Source: Actinomycetes bacterium
Lineage (GTDB): Bacteria; Actinomycetota; Actinomycetes; Actinomycetales; Cellulomonadaceae
DNA: 64,000 nucleotides
Direction: 5' to 3'
NCBI GenBank assembly: GCA_021778635.1
Contig: JAJYCD010000001.1
Span: 1-64,000, forward strand
A program made the translations under genes and the position numbers. The stretch's first letter is position 1. Each line of letters starts with the position of its first letter. Shown here piece by piece: positions 1 through 7,062 of the stretch. The notes below the pieces were generated by a model, which ran no database searches, was not told where the DNA came from, and worked only from the letters and a program-made list of their open reading frames with translations.

Positions 1-1414
1 CGTCGCGGCCGACCCGGGCCACGGCGCGGTCGAGCAGGGTGATCACCAGGAACGCCGCGGCGACCACCAGCATGAACCAGCCGAGCCCGCGCAGGCCCGG
101 GGTCGTCGCCCGTGGTCCGAAGAAGAATCCGGTGCCGGCGGACGCGACCATCGCGCCGACGTACATGAAGGTGCGCAGCAGGCCGGCGGACGCGCCGAGC
201 ATGTCCGGGCGTGCCTGGTGGTAGACGGCGTTCTGGTTGGCGAGGCTCACGAGGCCTTGCGGGAGGCCGAGCACGGTCACGATCACGAGCAGCAGCCAGA
301 TCGGCGAGCTGCTGCCGACGAGGAGCATCAGGACGCACGCCACGACCTGTCCGATCGCGCCGACGACGAGCTTGAGGCGGATCTCGCTGCGCCGCCCGGT
401 GAGCGCGGTGACGACGATGCTGACCGCGAAGGTGGGCAGCAGGATCAGTCCGGCGATCGCGGGGGTCAGGCCCCGGCCCTGCTCGACCCATTGCGTGAAG
501 CCGTAGATGAACGAGTACGAGACGGTCGACGCCAGGAACGCGCGTACGTAGGTGGTCAGCAGGGGCACGTTGCCGGCGACGACGCGCACCTCGATGAACG
601 GGTTCGTGGTTCGGAGCTCCCACCGGGCGAAGGCCACACCTCCGCCGACCGCGAGCAGAAGGAGCCACCGGGGTGCGGCCTGCGGCATCATCAGGTAGAG
701 CAGCAGCGCGACGAGGGTGGTGGCGAACAGCAGGATGCCGAGGACGTCCACCCGCGGGGTGGGCGCGGGCGGAGCATCCGTGGCGGGCCGGCGTGCGGGC
801 AGGTACCGCCATCCGAGCACGAGGCACGCAGCACCGAGGACGATGTTGATGCCGATGGTGCTGCGCCAGCCTCCGACGCCGATGAGCACCCCGCCGAGCG
901 GCGGCCCGACCACCGCGATCGCCTGGGTGGTGATCGACAGGGCGCTCAGCACCCCGGCCGGGCTCGTGATCCCCGTCCGCTCCGCCTCGCCGCGGATCAG
1001 GGCCATCGCCGCGGGGTAGCCGGCGCACGTGCCGAACCCGAGGATGACGCGGGCCGCGACGAGGACCCAGATGCTCGGTGCGAGCGTGCCGACGACGCCC
1101 GCGACGAGGGTGAACGCCGCACCGATCAGGAACATGCGCCTCGCGCCGTAGCTGTCGACGAACCGGCCGATCAGCGGTTGACCGATCGCCGTGGCCAGGT
1201 ACAGCGCGGAGACCAGCCACGCCGTCTGCGACGCCGGAGCGCCGAACGCGACCCCGATCGGGACCAGAGCCACGGCGATGATCGACGAGTTGATGGGGTT
1301 GAGGATCGCGCCGAACATCATCGACGGCAGCAGCCGCCGGTCGAATCGGTCCGCCGGCGGCGTCCGCCGCGGGGCAACCTGCGGCGTCCGCCGCTCGGCG
1401 ACCTGCGGCGTCAT
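1..1414 (-). CDS. MFS drug-export-type transporter (3' end cut by window edge)
   Basis: This gene starts at ATG 1414 and reads leftward off the window, so only about 471 codons are visible. After a short basic N-terminus with a repeated TPQVA/RRTP block, the protein is almost entirely hydrophobic helices with typical MFS motifs, including LNPINSS in the first helix and a G-x-x-x-D-x-x-GARR loop. It closely resembles the 472-residue MFS protein at 22790-24208, which suggests only a few residues are missing. Its start shares one base with the stop of the upstream marR gene (TGATG), so the two are co-transcribed and probably translationally coupled. It is likely an inner-membrane proton-driven efflux pump controlled by that MarR protein. 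The substrate cannot be read from the sequence. Confidence 0.85.
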   Translation of the reverse strand, partial: MTPQVAERRTPQVAPRRTPPADRFDRRLLPSMMFGAILNPINSSIIAVALVPIGVAFGAPASQTAWLVSALYLATAIGQPLIGRFVDSYGARRMFLIGAAFTLVAGVVGTLAPSIWVLVAARVILGFGTCAGYPAAMALIRGEAERTGITSPAGVLSALSITTQAIAVVGPPLGGVLIGVGGWRSTIGINIVLGAACLVLGWRYLPARRPATDAPPAPTPRVDVLGILLFATTLVALLLYLMMPQAAPRWLLLLAVGGGVAFARWELRTTNPFIEVRVVAGNVPLLTTYVRAFLASTVSYSFIYGFTQWVEQGRGLTPAIAGLILLPTFAVSIVVTALTGRRSEIRLKLVVGAIGQVVACVLMLLVGSSSPIWLLLVIVTVLGLPQGLVSLANQNAVYHQARPDMLGASAGLLRTFMYVGAMVASAGTGFFFGPRATTPGLRGLGWFMLVVAAAFLVITLLDRAVARVGRD

Positions 1415-1887
1415 CAGGCCAGCACCCTCTCCAGCAGCGCCATCGCGGCGATGATCGTCTGCCGCTCGTCCTCGGTGTACTGCTCGGCGAGCGCGGTCTC
1501 GAGCCACTCCCTGCCGGCGTCCCGCGTCCGCTCGACGCGAGCGCGGCCGGCATCGGTCACCTGGACGAGGTGGCGCCGCCCGTCGGTGGGGTCGGGGGTG
1601 CGCAGGATGTAGCCGCGCTGCTGCAGCTCGCCGAGAGTCGCCGCGATCGCCTGCGGGCTGACGCGCTCCGCGATCGCCAGAGCGCTGGCGGTCGTCACGT
1701 CGCGACTGGCGATCCGCATCAGGACGGCTGCCTGGCCACCGGTCAGGCTCTCGTCATCGGCGACGGCCATCACCCGTCGCCGCAGCCGGCTCGTGACCGC
1801 ACGGAGATCGAGCGCGGCACGGAACGCGGAGTCGCCCGCGACGACCACCGGCTTCTGGGACTCGGTTGTGTGCTCCACGATCGTCAA
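1414..1887 (-). CDS. MarR-family transcriptional regulator
   Basis: This 157-residue protein has the winged-helix layout of MarR repressors: a helix-turn-helix around residues 60-90 (ASALAIAERVSPQAIAATL) and the wing signature DPTDGRRH at about 100-107. It lies directly upstream of, and overlaps by one base, an MFS transporter gene. It is divergent from an isochorismatase-like gene. A 26-base palindrome between the two divergent genes is the obvious operator, so it probably represses both itself plus the transporter and the hydrolase until a small ligand binds. The start taken is TTG 1887. GTG 1878 is an alternative with a TACGTT -10-like hexamer 7 bases upstream, compatible with a leaderless transcript. 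Confidence 0.9.
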   Translation of the reverse strand: MTIVEHTTESQKPVVVAGDSAFRAALDLRAVTSRLRRRVMAVADDESLTGGQAAVLMRIASRDVTTASALAIAERVSPQAIAATLGELQQRGYILRTPDPTDGRRHLVQVTDAGRARVERTRDAGREWLETALAEQYTEDERQTIIAAMALLERVLA

Positions 1888-1898
1888 CGTACACTGAT

Positions 1899-1924
1899 CA
1901 ACCTTACTTGAACAAGTAGGGTTG
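1899..1924. promoter_or_regulatory. MarR operator palindrome between divergent genes
   Basis: Two 12-base arms, CAACCTTACTTG and CAAGTAGGGTTG, are separated by AA and match as an inverted repeat at 11 of 12 positions. The palindrome sits 12 bases upstream of the marR start and 22 bases upstream of the divergent isochorismatase-like start, where it would block both promoters. Length and symmetry fit a MarR dimer site. Assignment to this regulator is inferred from position. Confidence 0.7.
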
Positions 1925-1946
1925 ACTAGTTGCCGAAGGAGACACC

Positions 1947-2513
1947 GTGCCCCTCACGACGCTGGAGCCGAGGACCGCCCTGATCGTCGTCGACCTCCAG
2001 GTCGGGATCCTCGGACACCCGACCATCGACCCCGCCGGCCAGATCGTCGCGCGCGCAGGAGCACTGGCCGACGCCTTCCGCAGCCACGGTCTCCCCGTGG
2101 TCCTGGTCAACGTCGACGGCGCCCCGGCGACCCGCACCGACCGGAACCCCACCGGGGCGGGCAGGCGGCTACCGGCGGAGCTGACCGCCCTCGTCGAGGA
2201 CCTGCACCAGCAACCCAGCGATCACACCGTCACCAAGCGGACCTGGGGGGCCTTCACCGGGACGGGCCTGGGCGAGCACCTCGCGGGCCTGGGCGTCACG
2301 CACGTCGTCCTCGCCGGGATCGCTACCAGCATCGGCGTCGAGTCCACAGCCCGGCAGGCCCACGAGAACGGGTTCCACGTCACCGTGGCGGTCGACGCCG
2401 TGACCGACACCAGCGCCGAGGCCCACGAGAACAGCATCACGCGCATCTTCCCGCGCCTCGGCGAGACCGGCACGACCCAGGACGTCATCGACCTTCTCGC
2501 GAGAACTCGCTGA
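1947..2513 (+). CDS. Isochorismatase-family hydrolase lacking the catalytic cysteine
   Basis: This 188-residue protein has the isochorismatase-like fold signature: the first-strand aspartate in IVVDLQ (Asp16), a lysine in VTKRTW (Lys97), and the GIATSIGVEST loop. In cysteine-hydrolase members (nicotinamidases, carbamoylases) this loop carries a nucleophilic Cys. Here Gly130 occupies that place, as in isochorismatases such as EntB that hydrolyse a vinyl ether without a covalent intermediate. No siderophore or phenazine genes are nearby, so the substrate is unknown. The GTG start has AAGGAG 6 bases upstream. It is divergent from marR-MFS across a palindromic operator, suggesting joint control with the efflux pump. 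It converges on the next gene with a 4-base gap. Confidence 0.8.
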   Translation: MPLTTLEPRTALIVVDLQVGILGHPTIDPAGQIVARAGALADAFRSHGLPVVLVNVDGAPATRTDRNPTGAGRRLPAELTALVEDLHQQPSDHTVTKRTWGAFTGTGLGEHLAGLGVTHVVLAGIATSIGVESTARQAHENGFHVTVAVDAVTDTSAEAHENSITRIFPRLGETGTTQDVIDLLARTR

Positions 2514-2517
2514 GCCG

Positions 2518-3135
2518 TCAGAGGCCGTCCGGGCGGCGCTTCTGCGGGTGCAACGGACGTCCGTCGGCGAGGTCGGCGACGAACCGTTCGAGCCGCCTGG
2601 CTCGGGTCTCGGGCGTCCGCGCGTCGTGCAGCCGGTAGCAGATCGCGAACCGGTTGGCGGACGTCAGGACGTCCCACCAGGCCTGCGCGCGGGGCTCGGC
2701 CGCGAGCGCGGTCAGCAGGTCCTCGGGCGGCTCCATGGCGGCGGAACCCTCGTAGGCCCGGTCCCACCGGCCGTCGACCCGCGCCGCCTCCACCTGGGCC
2801 AGCCCCGCGGGCAGCATCCGCCCCTCGCGCGCCAGCCGCTCGACGCGGGTCACATTCGTGGCGGACCACGCGCTGCGCGAGCGTCGCGGGGTGAACCGCT
2901 GGAACGACGTCTCGGCGTCGCGCGCGCGGCCCTGCCCGTCGATCCAGCCCACGCACAACGCCTCGAGGACGGCGTCCTCGTAGGTGAGACGCGTCGTCGT
3001 GCCGCCCTTCCGGGTGAGCACGAGCCAGACGCCCGCGGCCGTCGGGTGGTGCTCCGCCAACCACTCGCGCCACGCGACCGCGTCGGGCACGAGCAGGCCG
3101 GGCAGGGCGTCCGTTCCCGGGTTGTCGACGATCAT
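2518..3135 (-). CDS. YdeI/OmpD-associated family protein
   Basis: This is a 205-residue protein of the YdeI family (also called bacteriocin-protection family). It shows the usual N-terminal block WREWLAEHHPTAAGVWLVL, then the conserved EALCVGWIDGQ segment and the TPRRSRSAWSATNV motif. A C-terminal Arg-rich helix (ARTPETRARRLERFVADL) is typical of the group. The start is set at ATG 3135 because homologues begin close to this point; an in-frame extension to 3213 is possible but reads as non-conserved. The molecular function of the family is not established. It is convergent with the upstream hydrolase and divergent from the YCII gene. Confidence 0.8.
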   Translation of the reverse strand: MIVDNPGTDALPGLLVPDAVAWREWLAEHHPTAAGVWLVLTRKGGTTTRLTYEDAVLEALCVGWIDGQGRARDAETSFQRFTPRRSRSAWSATNVTRVERLAREGRMLPAGLAQVEAARVDGRWDRAYEGSAAMEPPEDLLTALAAEPRAQAWWDVLTSANRFAICYRLHDARTPETRARRLERFVADLADGRPLHPQKRRPDGL

Positions 3136-3269
3136 CGGACCAGTGTGCCGCGGCATCCTGGTGGTGCGGGCGATGTCGAGAACGGTGCGCCAGGTTCGAC
3201 CCCCGGGTGACACGCGGTCACGGCGGCCGCAGGCGTCACGCCGACGTCACAGCAGGAGAGGATCACCCC

Positions 3270-3674
3270 ATGCGATACATGCTCATGCAGGCCTACGGAG
3301 CCGTCGAGCTCGAGAACTGCCCGCCGATGTCCGAGTGGGCACCGGAGGACGTCCGGGCGCACATCGACTTCCAGCACGCGCTCAACACCGAACTGCTCGC
3401 CAGCGGCGAGCTCGTCGACGCGCAGGGCCTCGCCGGCCCGGACGTCGCGACGTTCGTCGTGTCCGACGGCGTCCACCCGGCGCGGATCATCGACGGTCCG
3501 TACCCGGAGTCCAAGGAGCTGCTGGCCGGTTACCGGTTGGTCGACGTCGAGAGCCTGGACCGCGCGCTGGAGATCGCCGCGCGCTCGTCCGCCGCCCCCG
3601 GGCCGGGAGGTGCGCCGATCCAGCAGCCCATCGAGGTGCGCCAGGTGCTGGCCGCCCCCGACCCCGAGGTGTGA
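3270..3674 (+). CDS. YCII-related (DGPF-domain) protein, partner of ECF sigma factor
   Basis: This 134-residue protein begins MRYMLMQAY and contains the family hallmark DGPYPESKELLAGY at about residues 73-86, which corresponds to the DGPF motif. It is a small ferredoxin-like-fold protein. The ATG at 3270 has an AGGAGAGG ribosome-binding site. Its stop overlaps the GTG of the sigma factor gene by four bases (GTGA), so the two are translationally coupled. DGPF proteins are the recurring neighbours of ECF42-group sigma factors. They are thought to be targets or partners of the sigma factor, but their biochemical role is unknown. Confidence 0.9.
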   Translation: MRYMLMQAYGAVELENCPPMSEWAPEDVRAHIDFQHALNTELLASGELVDAQGLAGPDVATFVVSDGVHPARIIDGPYPESKELLAGYRLVDVESLDRALEIAARSSAAPGPGGAPIQQPIEVRQVLAAPDPEV

Positions 3675-4921
3675 CTCCCGTCGAGAGCCTGCTGCGCGAG
3701 CTCGCGCCGCAGGCCCTCGGCGCGGTCGCCCGGCGGTTCGGCGACTTCACCGGTGCCGAGGACGCTGTGCAGGACGCCCTCGTCGCCGCCGCAGCCGGCT
3801 GGCCGACCGCGCTGCCCGACAGTCCGCTGGCGTGGCTGATCGCGGTGGCGTCGCGCCGGATGGTCGACGAGTACCGCCGCACCGATGCCAGGCGACGCCG
3901 CGAGGAGCTTGCGGCCTCACTCTCGATCCACCCGCAGCAGGCGGCGCCGTCGGCTGACGACTCGCTCGTGATGCTGTTCCTGTGCTGCGACGACGCGCTC
4001 ACGACGACGCTGTCGATCCCGCTCACCCTGCGCGCCGTCGCAGGCCTGACGACGCGCGAGATCGCCGCCGCCTACCTCGTCCCCGAGGCGACCATGGCGC
4101 AGCGCATCAGCCGCGCGAAAGCACGCCTACGGGGTCGCCGCTTCGAGCTCCCCACCGACCCGACCGCTCGGGTCCAGGCGGTGCGCGAGGTGCTGTACCT
4201 GCTCTTCAACGAGGGCTACACCTCCTCGAGCGGGCCAGACCTGTCACGCGTCGACCTCTCGGGCGAGGCGATCCGACTGACCCGGATGCTGCACGGCCGG
4301 GTCGCCGACGACCCGGAGGTCGCGGGACTGCTCGCGCTCATGCTCCTGACCGACGCCCGTCGGCCGGCCCGCACGTCGGTCGACGGAGCCCTCGTACCGC
4401 TGGCCCAGCAGGACCGCTCGCAGTGGGACCGCGGGCTCATCGACGAGGGCATGCGACTGCTGAACGGTGCACTCGCGGCCCGCCGCGTCGGCGAGTACCA
4501 GCTGCTCGCGTCGGTCGCCGCGCTGCACGACGAGGCGGCGTCGCACACCTCGACCCGCTGGGCGGAGATCGCGAAGACGTACACGCGTCTCGAGTCGTTG
4601 ACCGGAAACCCGATGGTGCGGCTCAACCGGGCCGTCGCGGTCGCGATGGTCGACGGACCTGCGGCCGGCCTCGCGCTCCTCGACGGTCTCGACGTGCACG
4701 ACTCCCACCGTCTGCACGCGGTCCGGGCCCACCTGCTCGAGGAGTCCGGCGACCTCGCCGGGGCGGCGCAGTCCTACACCGCGGCCGCGGTCCGCACCGG
4801 GAACGCCCGCGAGCGCGAGTACCTCGTCGAGCAGGCGGCGCGCGTCGGCGCGACGACGTCGGGGCGACGGCCGACGCCCGGGGTCACACCGACGCGAGGG
4901 CCTGCTCGACCTCGCGGGTGA
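3671..4921 (+). CDS. ECF42-type RNA polymerase sigma factor with C-terminal TPR-like extension
   Basis: This 416-residue sigma factor has region 2 near residues 15-80 (GAEDAVQDALVAA, then LAWLIAVASRRMVDEYRR), region 4 near 115-165 (TTREIAAAYLVPEATMAQRISRAK), and a long helical C-terminal extension of about 240 residues. That extension (LYLLFNEGYTSS onward, ending in repeated helices with LNRAVAVAMVDGPAAGLALL) and the adjacent DGPF gene identify the ECF42 group. In that group the extension replaces an anti-sigma factor in controlling activity. The GTG start at 3671 overlaps the upstream stop. The last 38 bases overlap the convergent thioredoxin gene, so the low-complexity C-terminus is constrained by an opposite-strand gene. 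Confidence 0.92.
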   Translation: MTPVESLLRELAPQALGAVARRFGDFTGAEDAVQDALVAAAAGWPTALPDSPLAWLIAVASRRMVDEYRRTDARRRREELAASLSIHPQQAAPSADDSLVMLFLCCDDALTTTLSIPLTLRAVAGLTTREIAAAYLVPEATMAQRISRAKARLRGRRFELPTDPTARVQAVREVLYLLFNEGYTSSSGPDLSRVDLSGEAIRLTRMLHGRVADDPEVAGLLALMLLTDARRPARTSVDGALVPLAQQDRSQWDRGLIDEGMRLLNGALAARRVGEYQLLASVAALHDEAASHTSTRWAEIAKTYTRLESLTGNPMVRLNRAVAVAMVDGPAAGLALLDGLDVHDSHRLHAVRAHLLEESGDLAGAAQSYTAAAVRTGNAREREYLVEQAARVGATTSGRRPTPGVTPTRGPARPRG

Positions 4922-5312
4922 GCACCGGCTCGGGCTGCGCGCCCACGATCCGCCGCACGACTGCGCCGTCACGGAGGAGGACCAGGGTCGGGATGCTGCT
5001 GGCGTCGAACCGCGCGGCCGTCGCCGGGTTGTGGTCGACGTCCACCTTCACGACCTTCACCCGACCGGCGAACCGCGCCGCGAGCTTCTCCAGCACGGGC
5101 GCGACCATCCGGCAGGGCGCGCACCAGGGTGCCCACAGGTCGAGGAGCACGAGCTGGGGCGTGTCGAGGGCGGCGGAGAGATCGGCGTCGGCCGCGTCGG
5201 CGATCCACGGAAGGGTCGTCTTGCACGAGGCGCATCGCGGGTGACCCGCGGCGGCTGCGGGGACCCGGTTCTTCGTCCCGCAGGACGGGCACGCGACGAC
5301 TCGTGAGGCCAT
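4884..5312 (-). CDS. trxC: Thioredoxin with N-terminal zinc ribbon (Trx2/TrxC-like)
   Basis: This 142-residue protein has an N-terminal zinc-ribbon-like segment with two CxxC pairs (ACPSCGTK and RCASCKT). The thioredoxin fold follows, with the active site WAPWCAPCRM near residue 72 and the cis-proline loop SSIPTLVLL. This is the architecture of thioredoxin 2, a cytosolic disulfide reductase linked to oxidative-stress responses. The start is set at ATG 5312, directly before the first zinc-ribbon strand. The gene follows yciO on the same strand after about 90 bases. Its 3' end overlaps the convergent sigma-factor gene by 38 bases. Confidence 0.92.
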   Translation of the reverse strand: MASRVVACPSCGTKNRVPAAAAGHPRCASCKTTLPWIADAADADLSAALDTPQLVLLDLWAPWCAPCRMVAPVLEKLAARFAGRVKVVKVDVDHNPATAARFDASSIPTLVLLRDGAVVRRIVGAQPEPVLTREVEQALASV

Positions 5313-5399
5313 GAGCCGATCATCGCACCGGGACGTCGCACGCACCCGCGGGACTCCCGGTCGGCGCCCGCACGGGACGCGTGCGGGAGCGGGACGCCC

Positions 5400-6020
5400 T
5401 CACTCGAAGCGCGACGGGTCCCCGGCGCCGACCCGGACGACCTCCGGCGCACCCTCCGACCAGTCGACGACGGTGGTCGGCTCGGTGCCGCAGTCGCCCG
5501 CGTCGATCACCGCGTCGACCAGGTGGTCCAGCTCCTCCTTGACCAACCAGCCCTCGGTCAGCGGCTCCTCGGCGCCGGGCAGCAGCAGCGTGCTCGACAG
5601 CAACGGTTCACCGAGCTCGCGCAGCAGCGCCCGGACCAGGGGATGATCCGGGATCCGCACGCCGATCGTCTTCTTCTTCGGGTGCGCGAGACGTCGTGGG
5701 ACCTCCTTGGTCGCCGGGAGGATGAACGTGTACGGACCCGGCGTCGCGGCCTTGATCGCGCGGAACGGCGCGTTGTCGAGGTGCACCAGCTGACCGAGCT
5801 GCGCGAAGTCCGCGCAGACGATCGTGAAGTGGTGGCGGTCGTCGAGGTGCCGGATCGTCCGGATGCGATCGGCACCGGTGTGGCTGCTCATCAGGCAGCC
5901 GAGCGCGTAGCAGGAGTCCGTCGGGTACGCGATGAGCCCGCCGTCGCGCAGGATCGCGACCACCTGCGCGATCGATCGCGGCTGCGGGTCCACCGGGTGC
6001 ACGTCGAAGAACCTGGCCAT
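5400..6020 (-). CDS. yciO: YciO-type Sua5/YrdC-domain protein
   Basis: This 206-residue protein is one Sua5/YciO/YrdC domain, beginning RFFDVHPVDPQPR and carrying PTDSCYALGC near residue 35 and KKKTIGVRIPDHP near 114. It has the same length as Escherichia coli YciO and matches its opening and its GVRIP and TTVVDW signatures better than those of TsaC. The family binds nucleotides and double-stranded RNA. TsaC/Sua5 members make threonylcarbamoyl-AMP for tRNA t6A, whereas YciO itself is a poor substitute, so the reaction here is uncertain. It is upstream of the thioredoxin gene on the same strand. Confidence 0.88.
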   Translation of the reverse strand: MARFFDVHPVDPQPRSIAQVVAILRDGGLIAYPTDSCYALGCLMSSHTGADRIRTIRHLDDRHHFTIVCADFAQLGQLVHLDNAPFRAIKAATPGPYTFILPATKEVPRRLAHPKKKTIGVRIPDHPLVRALLRELGEPLLSSTLLLPGAEEPLTEGWLVKEELDHLVDAVIDAGDCGTEPTTVVDWSEGAPEVVRVGAGDPSRFE

Positions 6021-6087
6021 GCGTCGAGCCTAGGTCCGTCCGCCCTGGTCAGCACGCGGCGGCGGACCCGACCGCCGGGGCGTCGGG

Positions 6088-7062
6088 TCAGCGCGCCTCG
6101 ACCGGGTCCCAGTCCGGCCACTGGTCCGCGGTCGGCGCGTCGGGCTTGCGCACCCACACCGGCACCGACGCCTCGGCCTCGGGCTCACCTCGGTAGACCA
6201 GCGTCACGTCGTGGTGCCCCGAGGCGAGGGAGTCGACGGACGCCATCGGGCCGGTCGCGACCACGTCGTCGTCGATCATCCAGACGAGCCGGTGCGGTGC
6301 GAGCGGCGATCCAGGGTGCTGGAGGTCCTCGGCGAAGCCCTCGAGGAGCATCGGCACGCCGGCCACGACGCGTTCGCCGGGAACGGGTCGGACGAGGGTG
6401 ACCTGCGGCGGGGTCGGCTCCCAGTCGAAGGGCTCCGTCGCCGCCGAGCAGCCTCGCACACCGCTGGAGTAGGTCACGAGGAACCGGCACCCGGACCCGC
6501 CGGCGAGCCCGTCCGCAGGGATCTCGACGGTGCTCTGCGGCGGTCCGACGTGCACGGTCCGGAACTCGTGCTCACCCCAGCGGTAGACGACCGTGACGGA
6601 CGCGAGCGCCTCGTCCGCGGGTGGCGAGTACGCGAGCGCCAGCACCGCGGAGCGGGTGGAGCGCACGCCGCCGCGTCTCGGCAGCCGGTCGAGGCGCACC
6701 TCGACCGTCGGCGGGCCCGGGATCCACGACTCCCAGAGGACACGGTCGTCCCGCCGGACCCTCACCTCCGACGCGCGGGCGTGCAGACCGACGTAGGCGC
6801 GAACGCGGAACGTCCTCGAGCCGCCCGGCTCGCAGACCGACTCCGCCTGCACCTCGGCGACCTCGCGCTGCAGCACCTCGCCGTCGTCGCTCACCGTCTC
6901 GACGACCACCTGGTCCGGGCCCGCGCCGAGGCGCTCGAGCTCGGCCGCCGAGGTGCCGCGCGGCCACGCGCGCACGTACGTCGTGGACGTGCAGTGGCGC
7001 GGGGTGAACCGCCCCGCCCGGTCCAGACGACCACGGATCGCCAGGTACTCCGGAACACCCAT
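6088..7062 (-). CDS. C-terminal part of split metzincin-like protein (Met-turn and Ig-like domains)
   Basis: This reading frame continues the large protein encoded just upstream but is shifted by one base. Its first usable ATG (7062) overlaps the upstream stop as TGATG. Conserved-looking sequence in this frame extends further upstream, to about 7160. It holds TEASVMGVPEY, which resembles the metzincin Met-turn, and the block continuing into YLAIRGRLDRAG. Beta-rich segments follow, including an Ig-like domain near the end (HRLVWMIDDDVVATGP, then GHHDVTLVY). Both pieces together make an ordinary multidomain metallopeptidase, so I read this as the 3' half of one frameshifted gene. Independent translation coupled through TGATG is possible, but the product would lack zinc ligands. 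Confidence 0.6.
   Translation of the reverse strand: MGVPEYLAIRGRLDRAGRFTPRHCTSTTYVRAWPRGTSAAELERLGAGPDQVVVETVSDDGEVLQREVAEVQAESVCEPGGSRTFRVRAYVGLHARASEVRVRRDDRVLWESWIPGPPTVEVRLDRLPRRGGVRSTRSAVLALAYSPPADEALASVTVVYRWGEHEFRTVHVGPPQSTVEIPADGLAGGSGCRFLVTYSSGVRGCSAATEPFDWEPTPPQVTLVRPVPGERVVAGVPMLLEGFAEDLQHPGSPLAPHRLVWMIDDDVVATGPMASVDSLASGHHDVTLVYRGEPEAEASVPVWVRKPDAPTADQWPDWDPVEAR

Noticed and set aside
218-1612. 464-codon + strand frame at the left edge
   Set aside because: Low-complexity charged sequence antisense to the MFS and MarR genes, which are clearly real.
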